NCBI GenBank assembly: GCA_023375785.1
Contig: SZWC01004735.1
Location: forward strand, 107,808-167,906
Length of the DNA: 60,099 nucleotides
From: Penium margaritaceum
Taxonomy: Eukaryota > Streptophyta > Zygnematophyceae > Desmidiales > Peniaceae
Reading direction: 5' to 3'
Under the pieces are notes generated by a model that saw only the letters and a list, made by a program, of their open reading frames with translations, was not told where the DNA came from and ran no database searches. Both the position numbers and the translations under genes were made by a program. This document shows, piece by piece, positions 22,114 through 32,092 of the stretch. Within the stretch, counting starts at the first letter, position 1; each line of letters starts with the position of its first letter.

Positions 22114-25100
22114 CTACCGCTCCCGAAGGTGCTTGCTGCCCTTGTTGCCATTAGCACCACACTGGCTGGTGTCATTGGCAACTGCCTTGGTTGAGGACAT
22201 GGATGTCCCTTTTTTGGCACTAGTAGGGCCCTTGCCAACTGCAGGGCCCTTGCCACTTGTAGGGCCCTTGCCAGCTGCTGGGCCCTTGCCACTAGTAGCT
22301 TCCTTGCCACCAGGAGCACCCTTGCCACCAACAGCACCCTTGCCACCTGCTGCGCCTTTGCCACCTGCAACACCTCTTCCACCAGCAGCTCCCTTGCCAC
22401 CTGCTGCTTTGCGGCTGCTGGCACGTGCACCAACTTCACGTGTACTTGCAACTGCAAGAGAAACATCAGCCGCAGCAGCAGCACCAGACCCAGTAGCATT
22501 GCCAGCAGCATCGTCATCAGCATCTCCAGTAGCGACTTCAGTAGTATTGTCAACAGCGTCAGCAGCGTCAGCAATGTCAGCAGCATCAGCAGCGTCATCA
22601 GCGTCAGTAGCATAAGCAGCGTCACAAGTGTCAGCAACTTCGTCACCAGCATCATCAGCACCGCCAGCAGCATCATCGCCAGCGTCATCACCAGCATAGC
22701 TTACATTGCCATTAGCGTCATCAGCATCGCCAGAATTGCCACTGCTGCGCTTGCATTGGCAGGAGCATCGTCTGAGGGAGGAATACTGTCTTCCTCCACC
22801 ATGGCACAAGTGCGCACTGGACGTGCATAGGAGGGAGCATCCTCTGCCAGACCAGTGTGGCGTGGCTGCTGTTCATTGGTTTGCGTGTCTCCTCCACCTC
22901 CCTCCTCATCCTCCTCCCCTTCCACGTACACCTCTTCTTCCTCCATGTCATCATCCTCACTCTCAGCTTCTCCACCTGCATCCTCCTCTTCCTCCTCCTC
23001 AACATCTGGCACCAGCTCGCCGTCATCCTCACTGTCAGAGTCCTCAACATCCATCCAGTTCATGTCACGTCCACAGCGTGGCTTTGTGCGCTTGTAGTGC
23101 TTGCGGAGGCTCACATTACAGCGCACCAGCATTTCCAGCATGCTCACATGGAGGCGGTTTCAGCGCGTACTGTGGATCAGTTGGTGGGTGGAGAAGATTA
23201 TCTCACAATCAAACGAGGCACATGGCTGAGAGAGGAGCTTGATGGAGAGCTCGCGCAGATTTGGCAGCTGAACAAGGTGGAGGGAGGACCACTCATATGG
23301 CTGCAACTCCTTCGCCACCACCTTGCCCACTGCTGCCCTCGCCTTGTCGCTCAGGCATCGAGTAGTCACCGGGATGACCTCCATAGTGACGCGGCCGAGC
23401 TGAAAGGCCTCCACCTCTTTCCGCAAGTCAGCCTGCTTCGGTGCAGGGATGAGGGCCTCCACCACCTGTGCCGAACCTGCAACCATGCTGACATCATCCC
23501 CCAAGTCATTCCCAAAGTGTGTGGGATGCACACGGCGTGTAGCCACATACAGGGTGCATGCCATATCCTTCGTCCACCTTGCCTTCAGCCTTTCCACTGC
23601 TAGCTTCACATGCTGCGCTGCAACACATGTTGGCATGCGGCCTCTAGGTTTGCTCCGGGCCTTCAACGCTTGAACGCTGCAGTCAAGGAGCCCTTTGTAG
23701 ATTTTGCCTGCAGCGCCACCTGAGGAGTCTGCAATGCGGAGTACCACAACAAGCGGGTTGAAGAGGTCATGGAGTTGGCGAACCTGCAGCCAGAAAACAC
23801 GATGGCGGACGATTTTTCACACCTCCTTCTTGCGGTGCTTGAACGCCCCATCTATCCTACTGCCCATCTCCCTCCACGTGTCAGAGTTCACAAGTTTGAG
23901 GAGGAAGGGCCGCATGTCAAGCATGCGCTGTGTGATGATGTGGGCTGATGCGAAACGAGTGTCACACCGCGGCAGCAGCACCCGCCCCCCATTTTGCTGC
24001 TTCAGCCATGCATAGGGCATATCGTTGTTGCAGAAAAAGTTAACCACGCACTCCACTCTGCTCAGAACCCCAACCGCCCAATCACTCTTGCAAACATCCT
24101 TGATCACAAGATCCACGTTATGGGCACAGCAGCCCTGCCACAGGACGCCCGGGAACTTCTGCTTCAGGTTCTCAAATGCTCGCTTGTTGATCGGTGTTGT
24201 CACAGACGACGGACACGACGTGCTTTGCCTCCACCGCAACAATCGCGTCCTCAATGATAGTGGAAACGTGGTCTGCACTGCAAATGATGCCACTGGCATC
24301 CTTGGAGAAGACGTGATTAGTGCCCTTGACATTCACAGCCATTGCGTTGTAAATTGGACACTGTTGCACATCAGCCCACTCGTCCACTGCAAGGGAGACC
24401 CCGTAGATGGGCCAAACCTGCTTCAGCGATGCATCCAACTGCTCCAGTTTCACATCTAGCTTCGGCAGCAGCTCAGATACCACCCTGCCACGGTTAGGGA
24501 GGCGGAAGTTTGACATTGTGTTTTGTGTAGTCCGCACCACTTCCAAGAGATCGGAAGTGCTGCACTCACCATGAGCTTTGTAATTGCCATCTGGCAGGCA
24601 TTGTTTGCCGCTGTATCAACATGCGCACGCATGCTTGTCTGTACCAGTCCCGCCACCCTCTGCAAAGAGGGAGGTGTCTCCTGTGATGATGGCACATGGA
24701 GCACGTGCTGCTGCTGCTGCTACTGTTGCCGCTGCTGCTGTGGCGGTGGTGTCTGCTGCTGAGCCTCCTGCTACAGCCCATAGTCGTCGTCATCTTTGGC
24801 AGGAAGTCCAGCCCGCTCCAAGGCCGCGGCACGCTCACGCTGCTCCCAAAGCATTCCCCATGCAAATGGCTTATGGCTTGTCCCCCAGCTGTCCCCAAGC
24901 CCATTGTACAGCCTGGGATTCACCGGCTTCCATCCATGTGGTGGTCTCGGCTTGCGCTCCAAGCCGAGTGCATCACGTGCAAGCGGAGGAGGATAGTCGC
25001 AACAGCCAAAATCCCGGTTTGCTTCTCAAAAATGCCCCCTGATTCTGTCGCACGTGCCACTCAAAGTGACCCCACATGAACCACAGTAAAAACCGGGACG

Positions 25101-25294
25101 CCTGGCAGGGGTTGGCACGGGCAGACAGTGGCGTGACAGTGCAAGTGTGAGGAAATCCCCATGAAGGCATCCCACGGGAGCAGGGTTGAAGTCCGCTTGG
25201 GTGAAGCGGAGGATAGAACCCTATGGAGAGGAGCCCTGGACAGTCAATGACCAAACGTTGGAGGAGGAGCTCGCAGATCCCTTCTTGGGCGGCA
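22114..25294 (-). pseudogene. hAT-family transposase with BED finger and repetitive C-terminal tail
   Basis: A cut-and-paste DNA transposase. The likely start is Met at 25,294 (MPPKKGSASSSSNVWSL). A BED-type finger follows (CGSC at 25,085-25,074 and a His at 25,034-25,032; the last ligand is not clear). The DUF659-like core (24,546-23,817) reads VVSVVCDNTDQQAS, VLWQGCCAHNVDLVIKD and LPRCDTRFASAHIITQRM. The hAT C-terminal dimerisation block lies at 23,290-23,165 (LRELSIKLLSQPCASFDCEI). Acidic Glu/Asp runs (23,080-22,890) follow. In a shifted frame comes an Asp/Ala repeat region and a Gly-Gly-Lys-Gly repeat tail ending at 22,114. At least four frame changes and one stop make it non-functional as read, unless some are introns. 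Confidence 0.85.
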
Positions 25295-25429
25295 TGATGG
25301 CCTCATGTGGACAAGGCCTCTGGGCCTCGTGTCGAGGATGAGAACACAACGAATGTGTTGGATTGAATGAATGAGTGAGAGCTAGGACAACTTGTGGCCT
25401 AAGTAGTAAAACAGGAAGGTAAACAACAA

Positions 25430-25745
25430 GTGGGGTGAGGTGAGGTGCTGTGAAGGTGAGGTGGTGGGGAGGTGAGGTGGTGAGAAGGTGAGGTGGGGAG
25501 GAGGTGAGGTGTGGAGCTGATGTGGGGAGGTCAGGTGGTGGGAAGGTAAGGTGGGGAGGTGAGGTGTTGGAAAGGTGAGGTGGGGAAGTGAGGTAGTGGG
25601 GAGATGATGTGGTGGGATGGTGAGGTGTTGGGAAGNGGTGAGGTGGGGAAGTGAGGTGGTGGGAAGGTGATGTGGTGGGAAGGTGAGGTGGTGTGAAGGT
25701 GAGGTGGTGGGGAGGTGAGGTGATGGGAAGGTGAGGTTGCCCAGA
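25430..25745. repeat. GGTGAGGTGG minisatellite upstream of the hAT gene
   Basis: About 300 bp of degenerate units built on GGTGAGGTGG and GGGAAGGTGA, spaced 9-18 bp apart, with a single N at 25,636. Purines and Gs lie on the plus strand. It begins about 140 bp upstream of the likely hAT start codon. Open frames across it are artefacts of the repeat. Confidence 0.93.
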
Positions 25746-26895
25746 TTTGAGGGAAGGATAATGCGGGGTGAAGTAGCGGTGTAGCCTGTTTGGGAAGAGG
25801 GACAAGGTGGGGCAGTCCCTAGATGGGGTAATGCATGGAGTAGGTTTGGGGATAAATGGACGGGGTAGCCCAAGAAGGGGCAAATGGTATGCTGGGTTGG
25901 AGAATAATGCTCATGGGAGGATTTGAACCTGTGAGGTGAGTCACAGGAATCAATATGAGAAGCAAGAGTCTCAGATTTCACTGACACCTCGTCCAAGACC
26001 TAAGTGTCAGGAAGTGACAACGAACAGAGCAAGTGTTTGTGTCTGCACTTTGAGCAACCTCTCGGAGCTCTCTGTTGGCCGTTGGCTGATAGCCGATGGC
26101 CTTCTGAGTGCCGACAGTCGATGGCTGATGGCCCATTAGCCAAGCGGTCACCCATCAGTGATGGGTGACAAGCCATTGGTGATGGTCGATGGCCGACAAG
26201 CCATCGCTGATGGACAATGGCCGTCTGGCGGATCGGATCGTTGAAAAGCAATCCGCGTATCAACAAACGTTGCTCTGTCCGGTGATCATTGACAGTGATC
26301 ATCGGACAGAACTGCACATGCAGCGTTTCACAGCATGGGCATGATGTCCGAGGGTCAGATTGGTTGGGTGCATCAATGCATTTGTTATTGTCGTTCAAAT
26401 TCAGGACTTCAAAGTTCAAACAGTCGACTTCTCATGCTTGTTAGCTTCTCCCACAAAGACATAAAAATCTTGAAAATATGTACCTTGAACCACGTAAACC
26501 ACGCACGGTTTGCTGGATGTATCAAGGTATTGTTGATTTAAAACAAGCATGCACCACACCCTCAAAGTCGTAGTGACATGGCAGTCCCAGCTGGACGGTG
26601 CACTCAAGCAAAAGCATATGAAATGTCCACGTGGAGTGAGATGTCCTTCAGTTATATTCATAGAGTGCCATGAGGATATTGACAGGATAAATTTGTGTCC
26701 CCATTCATTGGATGAGGGCATGGGACCTTCATGCACCATAAACTTTGGTGATAACGTTCTTAGGTCGACCTGAACCCGCACACTTGAAGTTTTGAAAAAA
26801 GGCCGAGACCGAAGTCACCTGTGAGAGTCCCACACATTTTGGCCATGGAAACAGGTTTCACGTGAAAGGTGCCGTCACCACACATCGATGCCCCA
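25746..26895. other. No gene; two short perfect or near-perfect hairpins
   Basis: Between the minisatellite and Gypsy-B gag I recognise no protein. 26,040-26,220 is built of degenerate GATGGC/GCCATC units on both strands and includes the hairpin TCACCCATCA-G-TGATGGGTGA (26,148-26,168). A second hairpin, 26,274-26,310, has 15-bp arms (TCTGTCCGGTGATCA, one mismatch) around a 7-nt loop. The 5' end of the hAT element should lie in this interval or nearby. A 121-codon minus-strand frame (26,781-26,416) has no recognisable motif. Confidence 0.6.
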
Positions 26896-28657
26896 TCAAT
26901 GTGCATTGGGGTGCCAAAGCCGTTGTGATCCGATCACAACAGACCCCGAGGACAACACTGACTGGAGGGTTTGCAGGCTGCTTGCCCTTGGCCCCACCCC
27001 GCTGCCCGGGTGCTCCTCCAACCCCCCCAACGTCCATGCGCATGTCGCGACCTTGCCGCATGGCCGTGCATCCCAGTAGTTCTTCGGGTTCATTGAATAC
27101 ACTTCACTCATGTAGTCCTGCAACGCCCTCCAACTTGTCCAAGCCTTGCCGGTTGCCGTTGTGGTGGTCTTTTCCTTCAGCTTCTTGCTTGCGAGACCGT
27201 CACGTAAGTAGTCCAGGAGCATGCACTCTGAGTACTTGAAGGTCTGAGTCCCATCGTCCTCGGTGAAGCTTTCGGCTTCCTCCACGAGTACGGTGAACTC
27301 GTTCAAGTAGGTTTCGAGCAAGCTACCCAGCTGCTTGAAGTCCTTGATCTTGTGGAAGGCACACTCTGCCTCCTCACGCTGGGTACATTTTTTACGTATT
27401 ATCATATAGAAGGCCTCCCACGGCATGGGCTGCCACTCGAGGTGCAACTGCTGCACACCCCACTCCCTGACGACATACTTGAAGAGCTTGTCTTCAAGCC
27501 GCGTCATGGCAAGATCACCCCACCAACTGAATGGAGCCTTGTGGACACGTAGAACGTGCTCCATGCGATTTAGCCAGTTGGTCAGTTTCACGCCCTTCCG
27601 GAAGATCTCCACACTGTGGTGGAAGGACGTGTTCATGACCGGTCCCGAATTCGTTGAGGTAGGCAAGTCGACGCTGCAATTGATGTTCCATTCGTACCTG
27701 TATCACGCTCTGCAACTCCTTGTCAAGGTCGTCGCATCGGCGGCTTGCCTCATGAGCGCCGAGGCGCTGAAGCTGGCGGTCACCGTCAAGATCAGTTATG
27801 CTCTGCCTAACATGGGCCAGAAGGTTGGTGAATGCAAACTTTTGCTCTGATGTCATCAGAGCATCGACGATAGGCTCAAGGGCCTTGCACTGTCTGTACA
27901 CCTTTACCCTCTACAAGAGGGTACGGTTCGCGTACACACCTCCGAGGAGTTCCACCTTCTGGAGAAGGCTATCATCTGCCACGACGCTCGCTTGGGCGTT
28001 GGTTTGCTCCATCGCAGTCACATCGTAGGAAGGGGGGTCCGTCCCCACTCGTCCGGGTGGTGGTGCCTTTCCACCGTCGGTGGTGAACTTGAATCGGCCC
28101 GCCGCCTTGGCAGCTAACTCAGCAAGCCTTCAACGATCATCACGCATTGCCTTCGCGGTGACGTCATCCGGCTCGTTATCGTGGGAGCTTCCCACATGGT
28201 TGCCTTTGGCGTCTTTGCTGTTCTCGGCAGCCTCGCTACTGTCGGCAGCTTCTAGCAATCCGGCGAGCATCTTGCCCTTCTCGAGCGATCAGCTCGAGAT
28301 CGCCGCTTGACGATGGCGATGATTGTGATCCTCGTTGCCTTTGCCATCTTCGGCGTCGTGCTCTTCATCGGGGTCCACGTCCGGATGGTCCTCCTCAAGT
28401 ACATCGTTTGTCATGTGGGGGTCACCCACGTGCACGTCGACGTGCTCATCGACGTGCTTGTTGAGCAGTTTTCTGGCTTCCGCACGTTTCTCAGTATCCC
28501 CAAGGTTGGCGCCGGTTGCCTTTGGCGGTACGGTTGCCTTTGGTTTGGCAACCGTGCTCGCAACAACGGCTCCCAAAACATGGAGTCTGCCGAGAGCATG
28601 CGGTGAGACCATCGCCACCTTGCCCTTGTTGGTCTTGGACGCTCCGGCACTTGCCAT
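26896..28657 (-). pseudogene. Gypsy-B gag, N-terminal and capsid part
   Basis: Begins at Met 28,657 (MASAGASKTNKGKVAM) with an Asp/Glu/His-rich leader (EEDHPDVDPDEEHDAED). A coiled, charged stretch follows (27,901-27,670). Then comes a 256-codon open piece (27,666-26,896) with the retrotransposon-gag fold region: KGVKLTNWLNRMEHVLRVHK, LEDKLFKYVVREWGVQQL, YLNEFTVLVEEAES and LLDYLRDGLASKK. The same blocks occur in the plus-strand copy at 46,500-46,960 (KGVKLTRLLNHMESVLRVHK), which confirms the family. It is cut off after YSMNPKNYWDARP and a Gly/Arg-rich linker by the hAT-bearing insertion. Confidence 0.85.
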
Positions 28658-29511
28658 CTCGTCAGTCGTGCAACTAGCACGTGAAAACCATTGGGAGGAT
28701 CACCCCACAACTTCAAGGAGGTGTCGCCTCCCGAAGTATCCTTACTCTCACAATCAGTGAGACAATTACAAATTTGATTTCTGTTTTCCTAGGCCACCAC
28801 AATTGGTACAATGACGAGGGAGGAAAATGATGTTTTTCTATGCCGCCAAGGTTGGCAGAATAACGTGATTTCTAGGCAAAATCCTAACCCGTGACTCACA
28901 ACACTAGGCAAGCTAAGAAAACCTAGAGAAATAAGAAAGTACAAGATCAAGAAGCTACAATAGATTGAACACCACTCAACAAGGCGAGGGGGAGGGGAGG
29001 GGTCAACTCTAACTAGGAGTTTGTACCCCCACACGGGTCCTCCTCACTAATCTTGTGTTCTTCTTGTCTTCTTATCTTCTGGTTGTCCTTTGCCTCTTCT
29101 TGCATCTTCTTGGCGTGCCTTGCGTCCCCTTGGAGGTGCCTTCCTTGTGCTCCACAGCAATGTAGCGGCCTCCAAAAATTCTCAAAGTGGCGCCTTTCTC
29201 CTTTTTCTTTGTCTCTTAGGCCGTGAGAGTCCCTGGTATTGGGCAAGGGTACTGTCCCAATTTTTGGTTGAAGAGGAGGAGAGGGAGCCTTGAGAAGAGG
29301 GGAAAAGTAGGCGGTTTGGATGTGGGCACTCCTTATCCCATCCCACAAAAATTCCCTGAGTCCACTGGGATGGAGGGGAGGCTGAAAGGAAGAAGCCCAA
29401 AATAATAGAGTTTTTCTCTAGCTTCCTAACGCACTTAACGTGTTATATACAATGTAGCCGCGGTTCCCGTCACACTCTTGGTTGCGGGGATCGTATGGCT
29501 CTGAGAACCAC
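28658..29511 (-). other. Gypsy-B leader and primer-binding site
   Basis: The primer site on the minus strand is TGGTTCTCAGAGCC (29,510-29,497), one base from the LTR end. It resembles the initiator Met tRNA site with changes. The long leader (about 840 bp) is shared with the copy at 44,930-45,300. TGTATATAAC (minus strand, near 29,451) resembles a TATA box, but lies downstream of the LTR, so its role is unclear. No gene. Confidence 0.75.
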
Positions 29512-30220
29512 TGTAACATGCCGGTACTTCAGCTCCTGCTCTAAGGTTGTCGTCGGAGTTCATAGAATGGCATGCTCAGTCCACGTCAGGGGTTTGCTCC
29601 CTTTGCAGGACTGAGGGACAATCGTCATCAACGACCCAGTGCAGGGAGACTTCAATATTTCAAGTCTCCGAAGGCCCATTTCCATTTTTTACCTTACCCC
29701 TGGTTTTGGGACCTAAACTAGGGGATTTTTACTTCAAACTCGTGAGTTTGCACGAGTTTTCCGTCTTAAAAACTCGAATTTTGTCATAAACAGACTTTGA
29801 GTTTATGTTTTGTCATTCTGGCACGAAATCATCGTGTGCGGGGCATGCTGGCGATTTTGCGCTAGGGGTGTCTGTCGCTCTCCCACTCATCCTTGCTCCC
29901 CCTATCCCTCGTCCTCGCTCACTCACTTGCGAGGAGGGCGAGGAGGGGCGAGGGCACGAGGCCATGAGGCCTCGCCCTGGAGGCCCTCGTGGACCCTCAG
30001 CTACTCATCGGGCTGAGGCCGCGATCGACGGCTGGGGGCTGGCCGGCTGGTGGCCGGCCGGTCACTTGGCCGGCCGCCGGCCGTCCAGCCGGCCGGCAGC
30101 CAGCTGGCCGGCGGCCAGCGAAGTGCTGGCCATCGGTCAGCCCTCCCTGACGTGAGGGGTGGTGCACAACCACCCCTCTCTTCAACGAGGAGGGAGGGCT
30201 GAACGGGCCCTCTCGCTACA
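29512..30220 (-). repeat. Gypsy-B 5' LTR
   Basis: 709 bp, TGTAACATG...GCTACA on the plus strand, paired with 16,395-17,082. The GC-rich core at 29,930-30,120 holds the same GCCGGC clusters. The target duplication TCATG follows at 30,221. Confidence 0.92.
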
Positions 30221-30378
30221 TCATGAATGATTCATCCATGCATGCAGAAATGCACTCAGCAAGGATCTGTAGCCGTTGACCTGAAAATGGTGACCTAAAA
30301 CTGACAATCTGAAAACGGCAACCTGAAAACAACGACCTGAAAGCGACTTCGGAACATGGCACGGAGAAATATGTAACA
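30221..30378 (-). repeat. Copia-C left LTR, segment 3 of 3
   Basis: Matches 35,223-35,331 (shared TCCATGCATGCA, CTCA[G/A]CAAGGATCTG, CATGGCACGG). It carries an extra copy or two of a CTGAAAACGGCAAC-like unit compared with the right LTR. Ends TGTAACA, the inverse of the LTR start TGTTACA. Confidence 0.82.
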
Positions 30379-30394
30379 ATCCCCCCCTTGCCAC
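30379..30394 (-). other. Copia-C polypurine tract
   Basis: On the minus strand GGCAAGGGGGGGAT runs directly into the LTR start TGTTACA, the classic Copia arrangement. Confidence 0.85.
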
Positions 30395-31214
30395 GGCCAT
30401 GCCGGATGCCTCCCTGCTCGAATCTGCTCGTCGTCTATAGCACTCGCAAGTCCATCATAGCCTATAAGCCCAAGGCATGCTACACTGATGACATGCTGGT
30501 CTCTATGCTCCGCCTTAGTCAAGAAATCACGAGCATGTTTGTCGTACTACAATGTTTGAGTACAACCTGTCCCTTTTTGGACCATGCCGCCCGCACGGTG
30601 GTAGTGCACGTCAATGTGTTTTTCCTACTATGCTACGTCAGGTTGTCGGTCAGAGAAATGGAGCTGGTGTTTTCCTCTTGTACCACCATAGGCTCTTGTT
30701 GTGGCACGCCAAGCTCCCTCAATAGCCTACGAGGCCACACCGCCTCTTTGACCACTTTGGCCAGTGTGGTGTACTCCAATTCCATAGTGGAGGTGGCAAT
30801 GCAGTCTTGCTTTCTGCTATACCACGAGACCGCTGCACACGTGAGGAAGAACAAATAGAAAGAGATGGACTTCTGCCTATCCGCGTCACCAGCGTAGTCT
30901 GCGTTCGTGTGGCAGAGTAGACGCCGGGGTCATTCCTCTCCTTACCATAAAACCTTAGACATATGTACCGCGTTGCCCAGAGGTAGCGAAGGATGCGCCT
31001 GAGTGCCTTATAGTGTAGTGGCCCTGGAGAGGCCATGTATGCTCACTTGGCCCACCACGTAGGCCAGGATTGGTCGAGTCGCCACCATGATGTACATGAG
31101 ACTATCCACCGCGGACTTGTATGGCACCCCCGCCATGTCCTCCTGTTGTTCTTTTGTTTGTAGTGACATTGCCGCACTCAGGTCATGGATTTGTAGTCCT
31201 CCATGGTGTACCAC
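30395..31214 (-). pseudogene. Copia-C RNase H
   Basis: 31,214-31,008 reads KSAVDSLMYIMVATRPILAY (the Y..AVGSLMY.M..TRPDI block, Asp lost) in two overlapping frames. 31,036-30,719 reads HYKALRRILRYLWATRYICL (H..AL.RILRYL.GT). 30,854-30,633 reads VSWYSRKQDCIATSTMELEY (SW.S.KQ..VA.ST.EAEY) and LRELGVPQQEP. The segment 30,395-30,632 holds only the decayed C-terminus. Several frame changes. Confidence 0.88.
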
Positions 31215-32092
31215 TTCAGTACTTTGGCCATGTAACTGGCTTGCCCAAGCTCAAGTGTGTGCGCCCTTCGGTTCCACATCATGCTCGCCATGAGGTAGTA
31301 CTCCAGCTCCCCTATGTTAGGCATATGAAATCTGCTGCTTGGCTAATCCTTCAATTTCTGTAGAGCGTGCACATAAAAAGAACACAAGATCAGGTCGTCC
31401 ATGTAGAGTGCAATGATTTGATGAAGCTGGTCCTTATGCCGCACATACACATAGTGATAAGATTTACACCGGTTGAAGCCAAGTTATGACATGCAGCCAT
31501 CCATCTGCTAATACCAACATTACAATGGTTTTAGCGCATATAAGGACTTTGATAGCCTATACACCTTCCCCTCTAATGCTTCCAATCCCTCCGATACCTC
31601 CATGAATATCTCCTTGTCAAGAATACCATTGAGGAACACTATTTTCATGTCCATTTGGTGCAGCTCCATGTCCTTGGCAGCCGCCACCACAAGGATCACT
31701 TGGATGCTAGTGAACTTGGCAACGGGGACGAGCGTCTCGTTGTAGTGCACACCATTGCGTTGTGAAAACCCCTTTGCTACCAGTTGTGCCTTGTACTTTT
31801 CCACTTTATCCTCCTCAATGTACTTTGGTTTTAAGACCCACTTGAAGCTAATGACCTTGGTGTCTTTTGCCCGGTCCACTGGCCCCCAAAGCTCGTTCTT
31901 AGCAATGGACGACAGCTCAGACTTGATAGTTGTGACCCATTGCTCTGCTTTGGGCCGTGCAAGTGCATCTTGCACGGTTGTTGGCTCTACTACGATGGCC
32001 ATCATGCACCACGCCATGCCAATCCAGCTATCCATTGCTACATTGTGCTGTTTTTCTGCATTCCATTGCCTTTGGCTGCGTTGTGTTAACAT
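31215..32092 (-). pseudogene. Copia-C reverse transcriptase (RVT_2)
   Basis: The open stretch 32,092-31,520 (190 codons) contains KAEQWVTTIKSELSSIAKNE, KVISFKWVLKPKY, KYKAQLVAKGFSQRNGVHY, LHQMDMKIVFLNGILDKEIF and VYRLSKSLYALKPL. The catalytic box YMDD is intact (minus strand 31,405-31,394, IALYMDDLIL) after a frame change near 31,515. Confidence 0.92.

Larger units (their letters stand above)
16395..30220 (-). mobile_element. Gypsy-B: chromodomain-bearing Ty3/Gypsy retrotransposon, minus strand, nested with a hAT element
   Basis: LTRs of 688 bp (16,395-17,082) and 709 bp (29,512-30,220), both TGTA...TACA, flank a minus-strand element: primer site 29,497-29,510, gag, protease, reverse transcriptase, RNase H, integrase, chromodomain. 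TTATG (16,390-16,394) and TCATG (30,221-30,225) form a 5-bp target duplication with one mismatch. The uninterrupted Copia-C LTR shows the matching empty site near 35,220 (CTAGTTTCTG). About 5 kb of other DNA containing a hAT transposase splits gag between 21,640 and 26,896. Confidence 0.92.

Noticed and set aside
21833..22697. Long frames on both strands over the hAT tail (plus 260 codons, minus 258 codons)
   Set aside because: They are the alternative frames of the same triplet-like GGCAAGGG and GTCAGCA repeats. Only the 22,809-22,114 frame gives the ordered Asp/Ala and Gly-Gly-Lys-Gly tail.
22857..23603. 248-codon plus-strand frame
   Set aside because: Antisense shadow of the hAT C-terminal half, whose minus-strand frames carry recognisable domains.
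25221..25996. Proline/histidine/serine-rich frames of 220 and 204 codons, minus strand
   Set aside because: Artefacts of the GGTGAGGTGG minisatellite. Only the last codons (from Met 25,294) belong to the hAT gene.
21697..26842. CACATTTTG present near both edges of the hAT block as a target duplication
   Set aside because: The adjoining sequences (GATGCAG and the inverse of GAGAGTCC) are not inverted repeats, so a nine-base match over these spans is probably chance.
29440..29460. TATA box of Gypsy-B (minus strand TGTATATAAC)
   Set aside because: It lies downstream of the primer site, in the leader rather than in the LTR, so a promoter role is not supported.
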